In this document: positions 24,320-35,855 of the stretch, one piece after another
Position numbering within the stretch: position 1 is the stretch's first letter
Layout: the number at the start of each line of letters is the position of its first letter
NCBI GenBank assembly: GCA_015039465.1
Contig: MU130710.1
Span: forward strand, 240,929-304,928
Direction of reading: 5' to 3'
Length of the DNA: 64,000 bases
From: Phlegmacium glaucopus
Lineage: Eukaryota; Basidiomycota; Agaricomycetes; Agaricales; Cortinariaceae
Position numbers and translations under genes: made by a program
Notes under the pieces: generated by a model
Seen by the model: the letters and a program-made list of their open reading frames with translations, nothing else
Databases searched by the model: none
What the model was told of the DNA's origin: nothing

Positions 24320-24915
24320 TTAGTGGCTAGCACTCATGACGCCAGCCTTTGGCCTCAAAGGAACCATTTCGACCTCTTTCTCAGACGCATCGGATGCACG
24401 TCGCTCTTTCTTCACAGATCCACTACGAATCAACTCCAATTTGTAATCCCACTCAGCGTCTAGCTCAGAATCCGCCATCTTGGACCTCTTGATGTGACCC
24501 TTGCCCTTCCCCTTGGTTTTCTTGTAGTTCTTCTTCTTGCCTTTCTCGCTGCTACTGTCTGAGAGTTGCTCGGCCTCCTTTCCATTATCGTCTTCATCTT
24601 TCTCTTCTTCGTCCTTGACAGCATCACGCGTCTCATTGTTAGTCCCATCCAAAATTCGAGTTTCCTCGGCAATCTCCTCACGCATGGCGACGAGTGCGGA
24701 TCTGATCTTGGTAAGCTCGACTTCGCGCTGATAGATATCTTCCAAGAGCTCGTTGTATTTATCAACTTTGATCTTGTGATCAGCTGGCGCGCTGGCTTGG
24801 TATGCAAGACGTTCCTAATAAGAAGAGTTTAACGCCACAAGCAAACGAAAGCTGATGGGACACCTACGTCGATGACAGGGATGATTGGGGACGACGCTTG
24901 GTGAGATTCAGTCAT
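24320..24915 (-). CDS. Small charged coiled-coil protein, function unknown
   Basis: Two exons (24915-24868 and 24814-24320) encode 180 residues. Exon 1 gives MTESHQASSPIIPVID and exon 2 continues ERLAYQASAPADHKIKVDKY. Residues of about 40-75 (DIYQREVELTKIRSALVAMR EEIAEE) form a coiled-coil, followed by an acidic stretch (KDEEEKDEDDNGKEAE) and a basic nuclear-localisation-like run (KGKKKNYKKTKGKGKG). The segment MADSELDAEWDYKLELIRSG near the C-terminus looks structured. I do not recognise the family. Composition suggests a nuclear or nucleolar protein. It lies 67 bp upstream of the cytidylyltransferase start, in the same orientation. Confidence 0.7.
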
Positions 24916-25590
24916 ATTGAGAGTGAGTTTATGGATGTCAGAAGATGATGGTAGAATCAGATAGGTGATGTTAAGTTGTTAAACCTCGATTTCTGAGCTA
25001 TTTGTATTGGAAGACGCGACTCGGAAGCAAGGCAAGGGATCGATAAAAACCTGTTGTCCTTGAGGCAATACGCAGTCAGCTTGGACCCTAATTTCTTTTA
25101 TCGGCACGCGGAAAACATGCCGCCTCATCACTTACAAAGAATTCATCACAAAAACATTCTTTTGCATTGTTCAGCTGATAATTTACAACGATTGTATCGT
25201 AGCATCAGTAACCATAAAGAGTTATAGTAATCTGATAAGGCTACCCGTATGCCTCCGTAATTTCCTGGGTGGTTTTGTTGTCTATGGGGTCTCTTGTCAA
25301 ATTAGATAAGGATGTTGTAGCAGCACGAACATAAGGTGCGTGAAATTAAATCCACACGGCCTTTTCAGAGACGCGATGGCGATCGATCATCGACATGGAT
25401 TGTGATTGGGCGATTAGATACTCCAGCAGCGTGTACAACGCTGTGATCAGGTGAGGTGAAATGAGAAGGGCCATGCTCGATGCCGTGAAGATACCGAAAT
25501 TTAGTTATCTGATGAGTGGGGCAAAGGGGGGGGAAAGCTTTGTGTTCTCCATATTTGTCACTTGAAAAGATGTGTTGACGTTTTCTTTTT

Positions 25591-26002
25591 TTAATAGCCT
25601 TCTTCAGGTATGGAAGAAAGCGAACGCCGCTTGCCATGTCCGGACCGCAAGCTAGATGAGTCGGAAGAGGATGGGGTTGAGTGAAGGGTTTCGTCCGACA
25701 GACTCGGAGATGGGACATCATTGAATAAATATTCCTCGGCAAGACGATTATCTATCAATTTCATCCTCGGCTGTGATAATGTAAGTCCGTGGAAATATAA
25801 AAGTGAAGAAGAGTCGCAGACTTACACCAGAGCCAGGCTGGCTTCTCCTCTTGGAGGCACGGACAAGTGCCATACGCTCTAAGCGTTGAACTTCGGTTTC
25901 GACAAAACTAAGTTGTCTTCCTGTCGAGTCATATCTCGAGCTCGGTATATCAGTGATGAAGGGAGTTCCAAAGTAGGATGGCAAGATGAATGTGTTCGAC
26001 AT
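25591..26002 (-). CDS. Small Ser-rich protein, function unknown
   Basis: Two exons (26002-25826 and 25770-25591; 55-nt intron with donor GTAAGT and acceptor ATCACAG) give 118 residues. The protein reads MSNTFILPSYFGTPFITDIP, then a basic helix (EVQRLERMALVRASKRRSQ), and in exon 2 NRLAEEYLFNDVPSPSLSDE, a Ser-rich run and GKRRSLSSIPEEGY before TAA. The phase at the junction is exact, supporting the model. RRSLSSIPEE looks like a phosphorylation or 14-3-3-type tail, which is inference. Family not recognised. Confidence 0.6.
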
Positions 26003-26876
26003 CGTGATGACTCGGGAGTTGAACGTTGAACGTTGAACGGTTGGGATGGAGATCGGGGGACTTTGAGTAATGGGATACTTCACTTCAGTCCACGTTGTGA
26101 CTCAGAGCTTTATAGGAAATGGAAATGAGTCATATGTCGAGAGAATGGTTAGCATAACCAGGGTTCCAGAAATGCAAAATAGCAGTATATGACATCATTT
26201 GCCGATGCTAAAGGCATTCGGCTTGAAGAAGCGTGTACTTCGTCAGTGAATGGTTTCCATCGTATCGGAGAAAGGTTATCAGCAGAAGATAACGAAAGGC
26301 TTCCTAAGCTTTCCAAATTCTCGGTGTCGTATGCTGACGCAACTTGTCAACACGCTCATGTCAGGCTTTATAATATCTCGTCTTGAAGAGCCGCGGATAA
26401 GTCAAAAACAACGGTATTGACAATGGGAATCATCTGACAGTGACAGTGTGGGGAGAGGATAGCTGTATTGGTTTTCCTTGATCATTGCCAATAGTAAGCT
26501 GCTTGGTAAGCGCCAAGATGCGTTGAAATTTTTGGAATTTGTTCATTTTTTTCCATAAGGCTCTTCATGATCATGATCACCATAGTCTACTGAAAAAATA
26601 CAATAAATTTGTTGTTGAGAGCTCATCATTGTGCGCGGGTTGTGCCCATATAAGAGTGCCGGGCACTCGGCAAACTCCGCTGATTTCCCAATATAGTAGA
26701 AGTAGTCATTGTGCCACAGTTGTGCCCGGGCCACTCCAAGCTCCAAGCGTCAAAGCTCCAGCGCTCCAGATCTTATGTATTCCCTCCTTCTTCAATAAGC
26801 AAGACTCAAATATTGTTCTTTTTGAAACAATAACGGGCCTCCCAGGTAAGACAAAACTTAAAATCATAGTGTCTTG

Positions 26877-26889
26877 TTCTAGCATCTTC
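26877..26889 (+). promoter_or_regulatory. Heat-shock-element-like site upstream of the BAG-domain gene
   Basis: TTCTAGCATCTTC has the 5-bp phased TTC-nn-GAA-nn-TTC layout of an HSF1 site with one mismatch (GCA for GAA). It sits 18 bp upstream of a TATA box. Confidence 0.35.
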
Positions 26890-26906
26890 GACCACAATCA
26901 AGAAAA

Positions 26907-26914
26907 TATATAAA
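26907..26914 (+). promoter_or_regulatory. TATA box of the BAG-domain gene
   Basis: TATATAAA lies 49 bp upstream of ATG 26963, an unusually compact promoter and 5' UTR. Confidence 0.5.
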
Positions 26915-26962
26915 CCAGAAGCCGAAATATATAATTCTCTGGCTTCAATCTCATTACCAACT

Positions 26963-28261
26963 ATGTTCAGTACTTCACCCCATGTCCCCAGCATACACTT
27001 ACCCGATATATCTTATAACCCGTATCTTCCCCCCCAGATCATTCCGAACATGAATTTAGGGGCTGAAATGCGAAGGCGCGCTGATGCGCTTAACAGACGC
27101 CGGGCGCAAAGAGAACGGGAGGACGAAAATGAAGACAATGATGACGATCCTGCAAACGATGACGATTGGGATCACGTTCAAGTTCACCATCAGGATTATG
27201 ACCACGATATGGATGTAAGGCGTCAATATGATCATGACTATGACAGACATGCTAGACGTGATCCACGTGAAGCCGCATTATTCAGGAGGGAACAAGAAGA
27301 TTTGGAGATAGCACATTTGGAGGGGGCGGTCCTGGAAGCAACCCGCGCTTTGGACGATGCGAAACGAAATTTGAGGGACGCAAAAATTCGGAGAAGGGAA
27401 AGAAGGCGCGAGGAGAGGCAACAGTTGGAAGAACAAAGCCATGCGAATCGTAATGTCCCTGAATTGGTTCGTCCATTTGTAGACGATGTGTATGAGAGAG
27501 TGGGTGCTCTGTTGCCTGGTGATATCACTAGTGATGCTGAAAGGATTTTTGATCAGGTATCTCAACCTATGCACGATAACCTGTCTCCAGCTGGATATAG
27601 ATCACGTCCCCCAACACCCCAGCCATCGTCATTAAATTTGCCAGCTCGTTCTAGGTCTCCTTCGCCTTACAGGTTTTCCTCGAGAACCGAGTCTGAAATG
27701 CCAATACAGCCGTCGCAATCAGTGCATGAGCCTCAGCCTCGCTCACGTACTCCAAATCCTGCAACTCATAAAGAGAAAGAGGACGACGCAACTTCTGCCA
27801 CCCAAGAACAAGTCTATCAATCATTCAACAAACTTCATGATCTTGCCAAAGAGTTCCAAGCACTCAAGCAGAGGTTTGTATATCCTTCCATACTTGAATT
27901 CCAAAGACCTGGTTCGCAAGTAGGAGAGGTCATTACTGTTTATAGTCCCCCAGCTGAATTCGAAGACGACGAGTCGATGTCGATTTCGGATGGCACAGGT
28001 CACGACAATGGCTCTGAGGCTTGGGGATCAGAAGGCAAATTGGCGTATACGCGTGCGAATGAAACATTGCATACATATAGCCATGCCATGGACAAGCTTC
28101 TCGGCAAGCTTGATTCAGTGGATAGTTGGAATGAGACGAGTGTGAGGACCAGGCGACGTGGAATAGTGGGTGATATTGAACAAGAGGCGTCAAAGTTGGA
28201 AAGATACAAGCAGAAAGTTTGGCGAGATTATCTTGCTCAGGAAAATGTGATGTATCGCTAG
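26963..28261 (+). CDS. BAG-domain-like co-chaperone candidate
   Basis: An intronless reading frame of 432 residues. The N-terminus has Arg/Glu/Asp-rich charged repeats (RRRADALNRRRAQRERED), a His/Asp-rich stretch (DYDHDMDVRRQYDHDYDRHA) and a long coiled-coil (LEGAVLEATRALDDAKRNLR). A Ser/Pro-rich linker follows. The last about 75 residues (YSHAMDKLLGKLDSVDSWNE, VRTRRRGIVGDIEQEASKLE) fit the last two helices of a BAG domain, which binds the Hsp70 ATPase domain as a nucleotide-exchange factor. The pattern is Leu-x-x-Leu-Asp-x-Val-x-Ser-x-x-x, then Arg-Arg-x-x-Val and a Glu-rich helix. The assignment rests on that C-terminal pattern only. A possible heat-shock element upstream fits this role. 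Confidence 0.62.
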   Translation: MFSTSPHVPSIHLPDISYNPYLPPQIIPNMNLGAEMRRRADALNRRRAQREREDENEDNDDDPANDDDWDHVQVHHQDYDHDMDVRRQYDHDYDRHARRDPREAALFRREQEDLEIAHLEGAVLEATRALDDAKRNLRDAKIRRRERRREERQQLEEQSHANRNVPELVRPFVDDVYERVGALLPGDITSDAERIFDQVSQPMHDNLSPAGYRSRPPTPQPSSLNLPARSRSPSPYRFSSRTESEMPIQPSQSVHEPQPRSRTPNPATHKEKEDDATSATQEQVYQSFNKLHDLAKEFQALKQRFVYPSILEFQRPGSQVGEVITVYSPPAEFEDDESMSISDGTGHDNGSEAWGSEGKLAYTRANETLHTYSHAMDKLLGKLDSVDSWNETSVRTRRRGIVGDIEQEASKLERYKQKVWRDYLAQENVMYR

Positions 28262-28954
28262 ATTCGGACCATAGTATAGTGCTTATTGAGTAAAGTGTAG
28301 ACTAGTATGTACCTTTTTTGTCTTGAAATTCATACTCTAGTATTATCTTGGGGCTAATCAAAAGTGCTGGTTCAAGTTCAGTTGTGTTTCCATACAAAAA
28401 ATCATTCCAAAAGCACTCCAGCTTAGTTGTTCCCGCTGCACCCCGAAGAATGTTGTTAGAAAGACAAATGTGTCTATAAATGGGTTTTTCCACAACCGCG
28501 TCGCCATTCTGGACCGTGTGTTGGATCGACGAATCTGATTCTGAGCGAGAATATCTAATATCATGGTTCTATGGACAGACAGTCACCAAGCGCATCGCAG
28601 AGATCGCGGCCGACAAGGTACTTGTCGGTAGCTTCCTCCCTTCAGAACGTTAATGCCAACGACTTGAAACACCAAAGTACCCTCGCTTATCAACTGACGC
28701 TCTCCGTACACGCACTTATATATATATATTATTGAAGATGCTGATCTTCAAGAAAAACAGCTTATCATTAGTTAAACCCTTCCGCTTAGTGTCATCGTCT
28801 TTAGATCTCCTCCCGTAATTGACAGCTTGATGGATGTAGCGATAGTCCAGTTCCCTCTACAAACACGACCTACCATTCTGAATCATATTTCTTATTGTCG
28901 GTCGACCTGAACAATATCTCGTCCTTTCGTTCAGCAGCAGCATAGAACTGCTCA
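28262..28954. other. Intergenic, no supportable gene
   Basis: Short overlapping open frames on the minus strand have no recognisable motif. A (TA)n tract lies near 28713-28727. Confidence 0.5.
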
Positions 28955-29506
28955 AATCTATGCCACCGTCGCCTTGCCTTGGATGATACTTACCAGCCAA
29001 AATCTGATATGCGTGTCTTCTTCACTGGCAAGGTTCGAGCACATCAAACCCGTGAAAGCGAACATTCCAACGTCTTGGCCGAAAGAAGAAGCCTTGGAGA
29101 TACTAGTACGTAAATCATCTAGGTAGTTTGTATACGCCATAGTGGTCAGGATTCGCCACTGACCCGCCAACCGCTCGATAATTGTCCTTGGAATCTACCG
29201 GCTGATAATCAAAACCCCGTTTGCTGATCTGGATGCGCTATACCACCACATTTTCTCCTGTGTCGTTGATATATCACTCACTTTATGTGTTCTTAGCGTG
29301 CATGTTTGTGATTCTTTCATCCCCCCATTATCTAATAAGTACTGAACACTTTCTATCTCTCGGAAACGGTGACATCCAACTTGCCTTATTCTGTATATAT
29401 CCATGCCCCTCTTGCCGATTTCTTCCTTAACAGGCGGCGGTCCACTGTTTTCCACATTGATATGGCAGTAGGAAATGCTGATGCTGTCGGCTGTGCTTTC
29501 CGACAT
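28955..29506 (-). CDS. Doubtful small gene or gene remnant
   Basis: ATG 29506 starts MSESTADSISISYCHINVEN and stays open for 103 codons to TAG 29197-29195. Directly after that stop, in the same frame, 77 codons continue (IPRTIIERLAGQWRILTTMA, GMFAFTGLMCSNLASEEDTH) to a GTAAGT donor near 28990. A further open piece reads FEQFYAAAERKDEILFRSTD. The second part has the composition of a real exon and can be entered by an acceptor at the same TAG (CCGGTAG). Whether the first part belongs to it is unclear. No family recognised. Confidence 0.3.
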
Positions 29507-29966
29507 TGTAAGAATGTGAAGAAACTAGAAGGCATAAATTAAATTAGGTGATGCAGACCGCCTACGCGCCTTTGTTTTCTCTGATGTACGTTTCAAACGA
29601 TTGGAACCCTTCACGCGTACGAACAAATCGCTTTATGTTTGCAAACTTGAGCTCTTTGTCCTGAACGTTGAACTTCAAAGCGACTTTATGAACTTTGACC
29701 TTGAGGTTATCTGGAATGGAATTGTTGTGCCTATCATAGCACCAATCGATTATGTTGTGAGATGTCTCTCATCACCTATGAAAGAGCAAAGTCGTAAATA
29801 GACCACATTTATCAATCTGACTATGGCATATAGAGCAGAGAGATACACATTACCTGCGTTTCCTGACTTTTCAGTCCATTAGCCGTCTGGTTTCAGTATA
29901 AAATTTTGTAGTCCTTGTTAAGGAAGGTCGGATCAAAGGACAGGTTGGATTAGCACGACGACGACG

Positions 29967-32900
29967 ATGGCAACGTCTGACTCTCGTTTCAAACCTTTCA
30001 AATTCAATTCGTATTCGAAACCACCTCCATTGCCGCCCAAAGATTCAATATATCTTGGGCGCAACAACCCTTCAGTATCATCCATCGATATTCCTCCCAA
30101 CTCACCTTTTTCTCCACCTCCAATGAACGCTTCCACTCCCTCTTCAGACCGTCTGTCTACAAGAAGAGACAAGGCTCTGGCCTTTCTCAAGTTTCCAAAA
30201 CGTAGTCCTCGTTCTCCGACTGGTAGGGGGAGCGGGGACAGTTCCATGATCATCATCAGCAACGAGGACCTTGAGAATCCGCCCCCACCTGAACCAGATA
30301 GTCAGATTTCAACTCCATGGAACTTTCAAGTAAGCCTCTTTCTTTTCTTGCTTTTTCTTTACTCATTACATCGACTCTAGCACAACATCCACGTTGACGA
30401 AGGGTATTTTTCTTTCTCTTGTTCAATTCACCTATATTTATCCTAATGTCATTCAGATACATTGGTCTGCCTCCATCATGGTCCACTTCTCTAGCCACTG
30501 CAGGGTTCACTCCAGAAGAAATCGCCGACATCCAAGCCCGTCGAGCTGCGGGCTACCTAGCGCCTCCAGATCTTCGTTATCTATACACCGAACGTCCAAC
30601 AAGTCCCATGGCTGCAGGTTTTCAATCTGCTGCCGTTCCTATCCCTTCAACGCCCACTTCCAGGACGGCTGCTCTTCCTTCGACGGAATCTCCACGACCT
30701 CCCCCCCTAACGCTCGTCACTTCCTCTTCCCTTACACGTCGACCTCCTCCGAAAAGGAAACCACCTTTACCTACAGAGGAACTTTCGCAGGATGGCCATC
30801 AAACTTCGTCTACAACTCATCAAAGCAACCCAACCGCCTCGTATGTCCTTCCCCTCCTTTCACTTTCTATCCTTAAACTAATCCATCGAACAAACAGCTC
30901 GTCATACAACGGTCAATCTGCAGCATTCTCCGCTGCTAACAACTCCACTCCATATCGCCACCCAAATCCAAGTACATCCACAACCAATCTCTCCTCACAT
31001 AGTGGCCGCTCGACCACAGACGAAGACGGCCGGACACCATTAGCTAGAGCCCCTCTGCGCCTGGGTCCCACTGATTCCAACGATGCTCTCTCGCGTTCTA
31101 CCCCGACGGCGCAAACGGATTCCGCTCCATCGACAAAAAATTTCAGAACGGCCACTAATGCACCTTCGGAGTTTGGTGTCGCCCGCAAGTTGGAAGAAGG
31201 TGAAAGTGAAGACAGGCCAAGAACGGATGACCGAACTATAATTCCAAGACCTATTTGGGGCACTAAACGGAATGTAATACCTATTATTGGGAAAATATCC
31301 AATCCGTCTTTGTCTTCCCTGGCTTCTTCAGGTAAATCACCGTCATCTTTCGCTGTGCCGCTGTACCTCCAAGAGTCCCAGTCAGCTCCAACCTCATTCG
31401 CAGCAGCAGCATCTTCATCGTTATCCAATCTCAAGGTAGCAGCAGCTAGTACTTCACTATCTATAGCTGCTGCGATGCGGAATACGAAGGGGGCCATTCG
31501 TCGAGGTCTAGGCACCAGCAGGGACAGCGAGGATACTGAAACCGTAGAGAATCTGGAAGATGAGGAGTTCATATCGGATACGCTCGAGATAGACGGTACT
31601 TCTGGTGCTGATGGTGATGATTTGTCGGTTCCTGCTGGACTTGGCGGCAGACAGGCAGTGTGGCAGTTGTATACCCGACCAAGACCTTCGACAGATAATT
31701 CCTCAAAGTCTTTGGATGTAAATCAACAACAACCGACTGATACTACCAATACCACTACCACGGGCGGCGGTGGGAGGTCGTATCAGTCGTATCTACCCTT
31801 CTCAAGATCCCAAGGAAGTCTCAAATCCCTAAAGAAATACAAACCGATCATTAAGAAAACAGATTCGCAGGTTTCTTTGAACACGCAAGAATCGGTTTCG
31901 CAGGTTTCCTTGAATTCTGTACCCACTGTTGCTGCCTCATCTGGGCCTGGTGCTGTGTCTTCGTCAGAGGGGGGAGTTGTGAGGTTCACAACGAAACATC
32001 AACAATCAGGATCTATTACTTCTTTGGACAGTATTTCAGGGAAGGAGAGAATTACTGCGTTGTCCTCCCATCCCTACGCCATGGCTTCCAATGGTGCCTC
32101 TTCCTCTTCTATTGTTGCGCCCTCCCAAAAACCTTCAGTTTCCCCAGTGGTAATTCCAACAATCCCTTCACCCTATTTAGCTTTGCACCACCAAAGCAAA
32201 GGTTCATTAGACCTTTCGTTATGGAGCGAGGCTCTGCTTTCGGGTATATCAAAGTCTGCGGAGTTGGATTTGACGTTCACATTGAGTGAGGTCGAGAGAG
32301 AGACGGCGGAAGGAAGGAAGAGGAAAATGAGGGAGAGAGGGAGGGATGGGGAGGGCGACACGGAAAATGAGATGGGTGTGGAAGAGACGGAGGGAAATGA
32401 CGAGAAAGAACTAGGAAGACCATTGGCCACCGCCACAACTCATGGATATCCAACCCAAACCACGAATACAAACTTTGGCGCGTCAGCAACAGCGGCAGGA
32501 ACGAGTTATCGACCACAACCATCTACCAAACCACGATACCCAGCTCCCGCAAAGCCAATCCCACCCATCATCGTTAACAACAACGCATCCTCCTCCGCAT
32601 CCATTCCTCTGGTAGAAAAGACGCCGCCTTATCCAACAGGTCGCTCACGTTCCAACTCCCATTCCAAACCAGGTTCACCGACTGCCTTAACCGCTCCTCC
32701 TCCTCTGCCTCTTCCTCCACTTGCCCTTCTATCACCTTTCTCGCCTCCTCTAAATGGAATTGTAGCTCACCCGCACCATCATGGGTATGGACAATCTCCG
32801 AAGCCGCCACCTGGGGTCCCATTACCTCCACCACCTCCATCTGCTTCTAATGTCCCTAGTTATACTGGCAACACCACAACAGCAGCATCAGCTGCGATGG

Positions 32901-35680
32901 CCCTTCGTGGTATCCTCTCACCCCCACCTACCTCAGCAGTACCTTTTACGGCAGCAAGCATGCTCAGTCCCCCTCCAACCTCCCCATACCCACCGCAAAG
33001 TCTTAAATCACCTACATCCAGTGCGGGTCCTGATTCTGCTCAGCTTTGGAGTGAGATTGAGACGATGATGAATTCGGGGATGATACAGAGGCTGGGGTTG
33101 CCCGGTGCTGAAGTTGTGTTAGGCCCTCCGCCAGTTGGTATGAAGGGATCTGTCAAGACTTCTGGCGGGTCTGGAGGAGGACCGGTCCTGGATCAAAGCC
33201 AAGTTCAAGCATCACACTTCACAGCAGCTGGCCCAGAACTTGACGCAGGGAAATCCAGAACAGGGGTCATAATACCAACCATTGATCTCGTTGAGTCTTC
33301 TCCAGGCCCATCTGCCGCTTTCACAGAAAGTTTTTCGCCTATCTTGCCATTCAGTCCTGAAGAGGAGAGAATGGCTACTACGAGGTTGTTGAGAGCTGGT
33401 GAAGGTGTTTTGGGGACGAAGACACGTAGTCAGGGTGGGGAGAGGAAGAATGTAGAGGAAGCTGCAGGTGACGAGGGTGATAGTGGGTATGTCAATGTAG
33501 GGGACCTTGAGGAAGAAGAAGGGAGCCACAGAAGCGACTACAGTGATCGGGAAGGACCCGCCGTCCATATCTCAAATGCACCTGGTTCCAAAAGACCCCT
33601 AATTCCAGACGATCGCGTCATACAACGCAGCCGAGAAGCCCTACCAGCAAGAGACCAAGCGAACCGTGATTCAAACCGTAGCAGTTCGAGCACCCTAACG
33701 GCTGAGGCGGTTGCAGTTGCTGCTACTACAACGATTGTAAGGAAAGTTTCTATAGCGAGGAGGGCTGGAGCTGTGGTGTTGAAAGGGGGTCCCAATGTTA
33801 ATGCTGCGTTATTGGTACCAGCACCAGCACCTTCCAGCAACAGTTCAAGAAACTCTCCATCTCCACTTTCCGCCGTCCCCACTGAATCAAACCATCCCCC
33901 ATCCCCACTAAGTTCTAATTTCGGGAATAGCAGTGAAGAATCTGCTGGATCACTTTCACATTCGCTTTCTCCAAGCTCGCCGTCACAGGATAATTATCCA
34001 ACGCCTGGGACCGATTCTACGAGTATGGTTTCGCCTCTAATGTATTATCTAGATGGGACACAGACGCCTTCGCCGTTACCTGAAAAGATGGCGTTTGGAG
34101 CTCTTCCGCCGTTACCCCGTGCAGCGATGACGTCGCAGTCTTCCAGAATGAAAGCACAAAATGATGGTGGTGTTAATAATAACTATTCACCCGGCGATGA
34201 GGAGGATGATGTACCATTTGAATACCCTGATGAAGCTACGGTTGAAGCTGTACATGCTAGCATGGCAGCTGCTGCCGCTGTGTCTGCACCACGACCTACC
34301 ATCGTTATCAGCGACGAACCTCTCTCAGCTGCCATACCCAGCACAGCAACTACAAGCGTATGTACAGCTCCATTATCACCTTTCCAAAAGTACCGCGGCT
34401 GGCTCTCTGATATTGTCGCCCCCCTCGAAGAGTTCATCGACGAAGGTGTCGATCCCCGCAACCACTACCTTGACCTCAAAGAAATAGCAGAAGGCGAGAG
34501 CGGCTCCGTCTTTTCCGCTCGTCTCAACCCCCTAACGGCATCCAAACTCTGTCTACCCCCCGCGATCAAAGCCAAAGACGAGGAAGAGATGTCGCAGCAT
34601 CCTGAACAAGTCAAGTTAGTGGCTATCAAAAGTGTGGCGATTGTGCCGTCAGGATCGCCCAAGTTGGTGGATTTGCATAGAGAGTTGACGTTGATGAAGG
34701 GATTGGCAGGTCATGAGAATGTGCTTGGAATGGATGGTGTCTATGTGGATCTTGTTGAGGATTCGTTGTGGGTACGGATGGAGCTTATGGAGAGGAGTCT
34801 GGCGGATATGGTGGGGTTGGTGGGGAATGGGTTGATGCTACAGGATAGGATGCTCGCTCGGTTTGCCAGTGATGTCCGTCTTTTCTTTTCTTTGCTATTG
34901 CTCTTTTTGACCTTTCCTTCTTTAGATTCTATCTGCTTTGGAATACCTCCAAAAACATTCTATCGCACATCGGGATGTGCGCTCTGACAACTTACTCCTT
35001 AATAAACATGGACTCCTTAAGCTTGGTAAGACTCTCACTCTTAATGGCGCATACATTTAACATTTCTTCCGTCCTTAGCCGATTTTTCAAATGCTGTCCA
35101 AGTGACAAAAGATTCTCCGATGCGTTCTGATCCTGCAGGCGTCATTTACTGGCAGGCAAGTCTTTTCATCCCGTCCTCTTCACGTCTAGTATTCAATACA
35201 TTTATCACATTTAGGCCCCAGAAGTCCGAAAGTAAGTACTCTAATCGGTGGTTTCAAATAAAAATCTAAAACGAAAACCTTTCTCTTTTTCAGACCCCCA
35301 TACAATGTCCTTAAAGTTGATATTTGGTCACTGGGTGCGACAGTATGGGAGATGGCGCAGACGGAACCACCCTTTTATGCTACCCAACAATATGGTGATC
35401 GCTGGCCGCCACTCCGCCAACCAGAATTATACTCTCCTGCTTTTCATGACTTTTTACGAAAGTGTTCCGAACCCGCTTCGTCCCGTCCTAACCCGAGCGA
35501 CTTGCTCAGAGTACGTTCATCCTTCCCTACTACTATTCCCGACGATGTTAAATTAAGTCCTTTCTTTTGCAGCATCCGTTCGTCCATAATGCCTGTGGTC
35601 GATCGGTCATTATCCATTTACTTTCTCAATGCATGGCTATCGAGCAGTCGCTACAGGAAGAACTAGATACATCTCCATAA
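29967..35680 (+). CDS. PAK/Ste20-like protein kinase with CRIB motif and very long disordered region
   Basis: Nine exons join in phase: 29967-30329, 30381-30403, 30457-30840, 30898-34873, 34926-35025, 35079-35155, 35215-35231, 35294-35510 and 35573-35680. They give 1,754 residues. The CRIB/PBD motif ISTPWNFQ-HNIHVDEG (about 114-129), completed by a 23-nt microexon and followed by YIGLPPSWSTSLATAGFT, binds GTP-loaded Cdc42/Rac. About 1,260 residues of Ser/Pro/Thr-rich disorder follow. The kinase domain has a Gly loop (AEGESGSVFSARL), VAIK lysine, AHRDVRSDNLLLN, ADFSNAV, YWQAPEV (for APE) and KVDIWSLGATVWEM. It is unusual in that DFG is DFS and the catalytic-loop lysine of HRDxKxxN is Arg, so activity is uncertain. 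The intron at 35156-35214 is of GC-AG type. Likely role: polarity/morphogenesis signalling downstream of Cdc42. Confidence 0.88.
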
Positions 35681-35855
35681 CCTCCAAAATTTATAATTCG
35701 TAACCTTCCTCTTGCAATAATAGCTTTTTTTTCACGCGGATCCTTCATTTCGTTTACTTATCTACTGTCTATTTATCCATTTTTTTTATCATTTCCCTTC
35801 ATCTCAACATCCACAGTTATTATTCCTGTTGTGTCGACTCTCTTGTTCACGTATA

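Noticed and set aside
25365..25742. Minus-strand frame overlapping the small Ser-rich gene
   Set aside because: Out of frame with the correctly spliced two-exon model at 25591-26002; mostly its 3' UTR.
28713..28727. (TA)n tract as a TATA promoter
   Set aside because: Simple repeat with no credible downstream start codon or coding region.
30913..31572. 219-codon minus-strand frame inside the kinase gene
   Set aside because: Antisense shadow of Ser/Pro/Ala-rich coding sequence in the large kinase exon.
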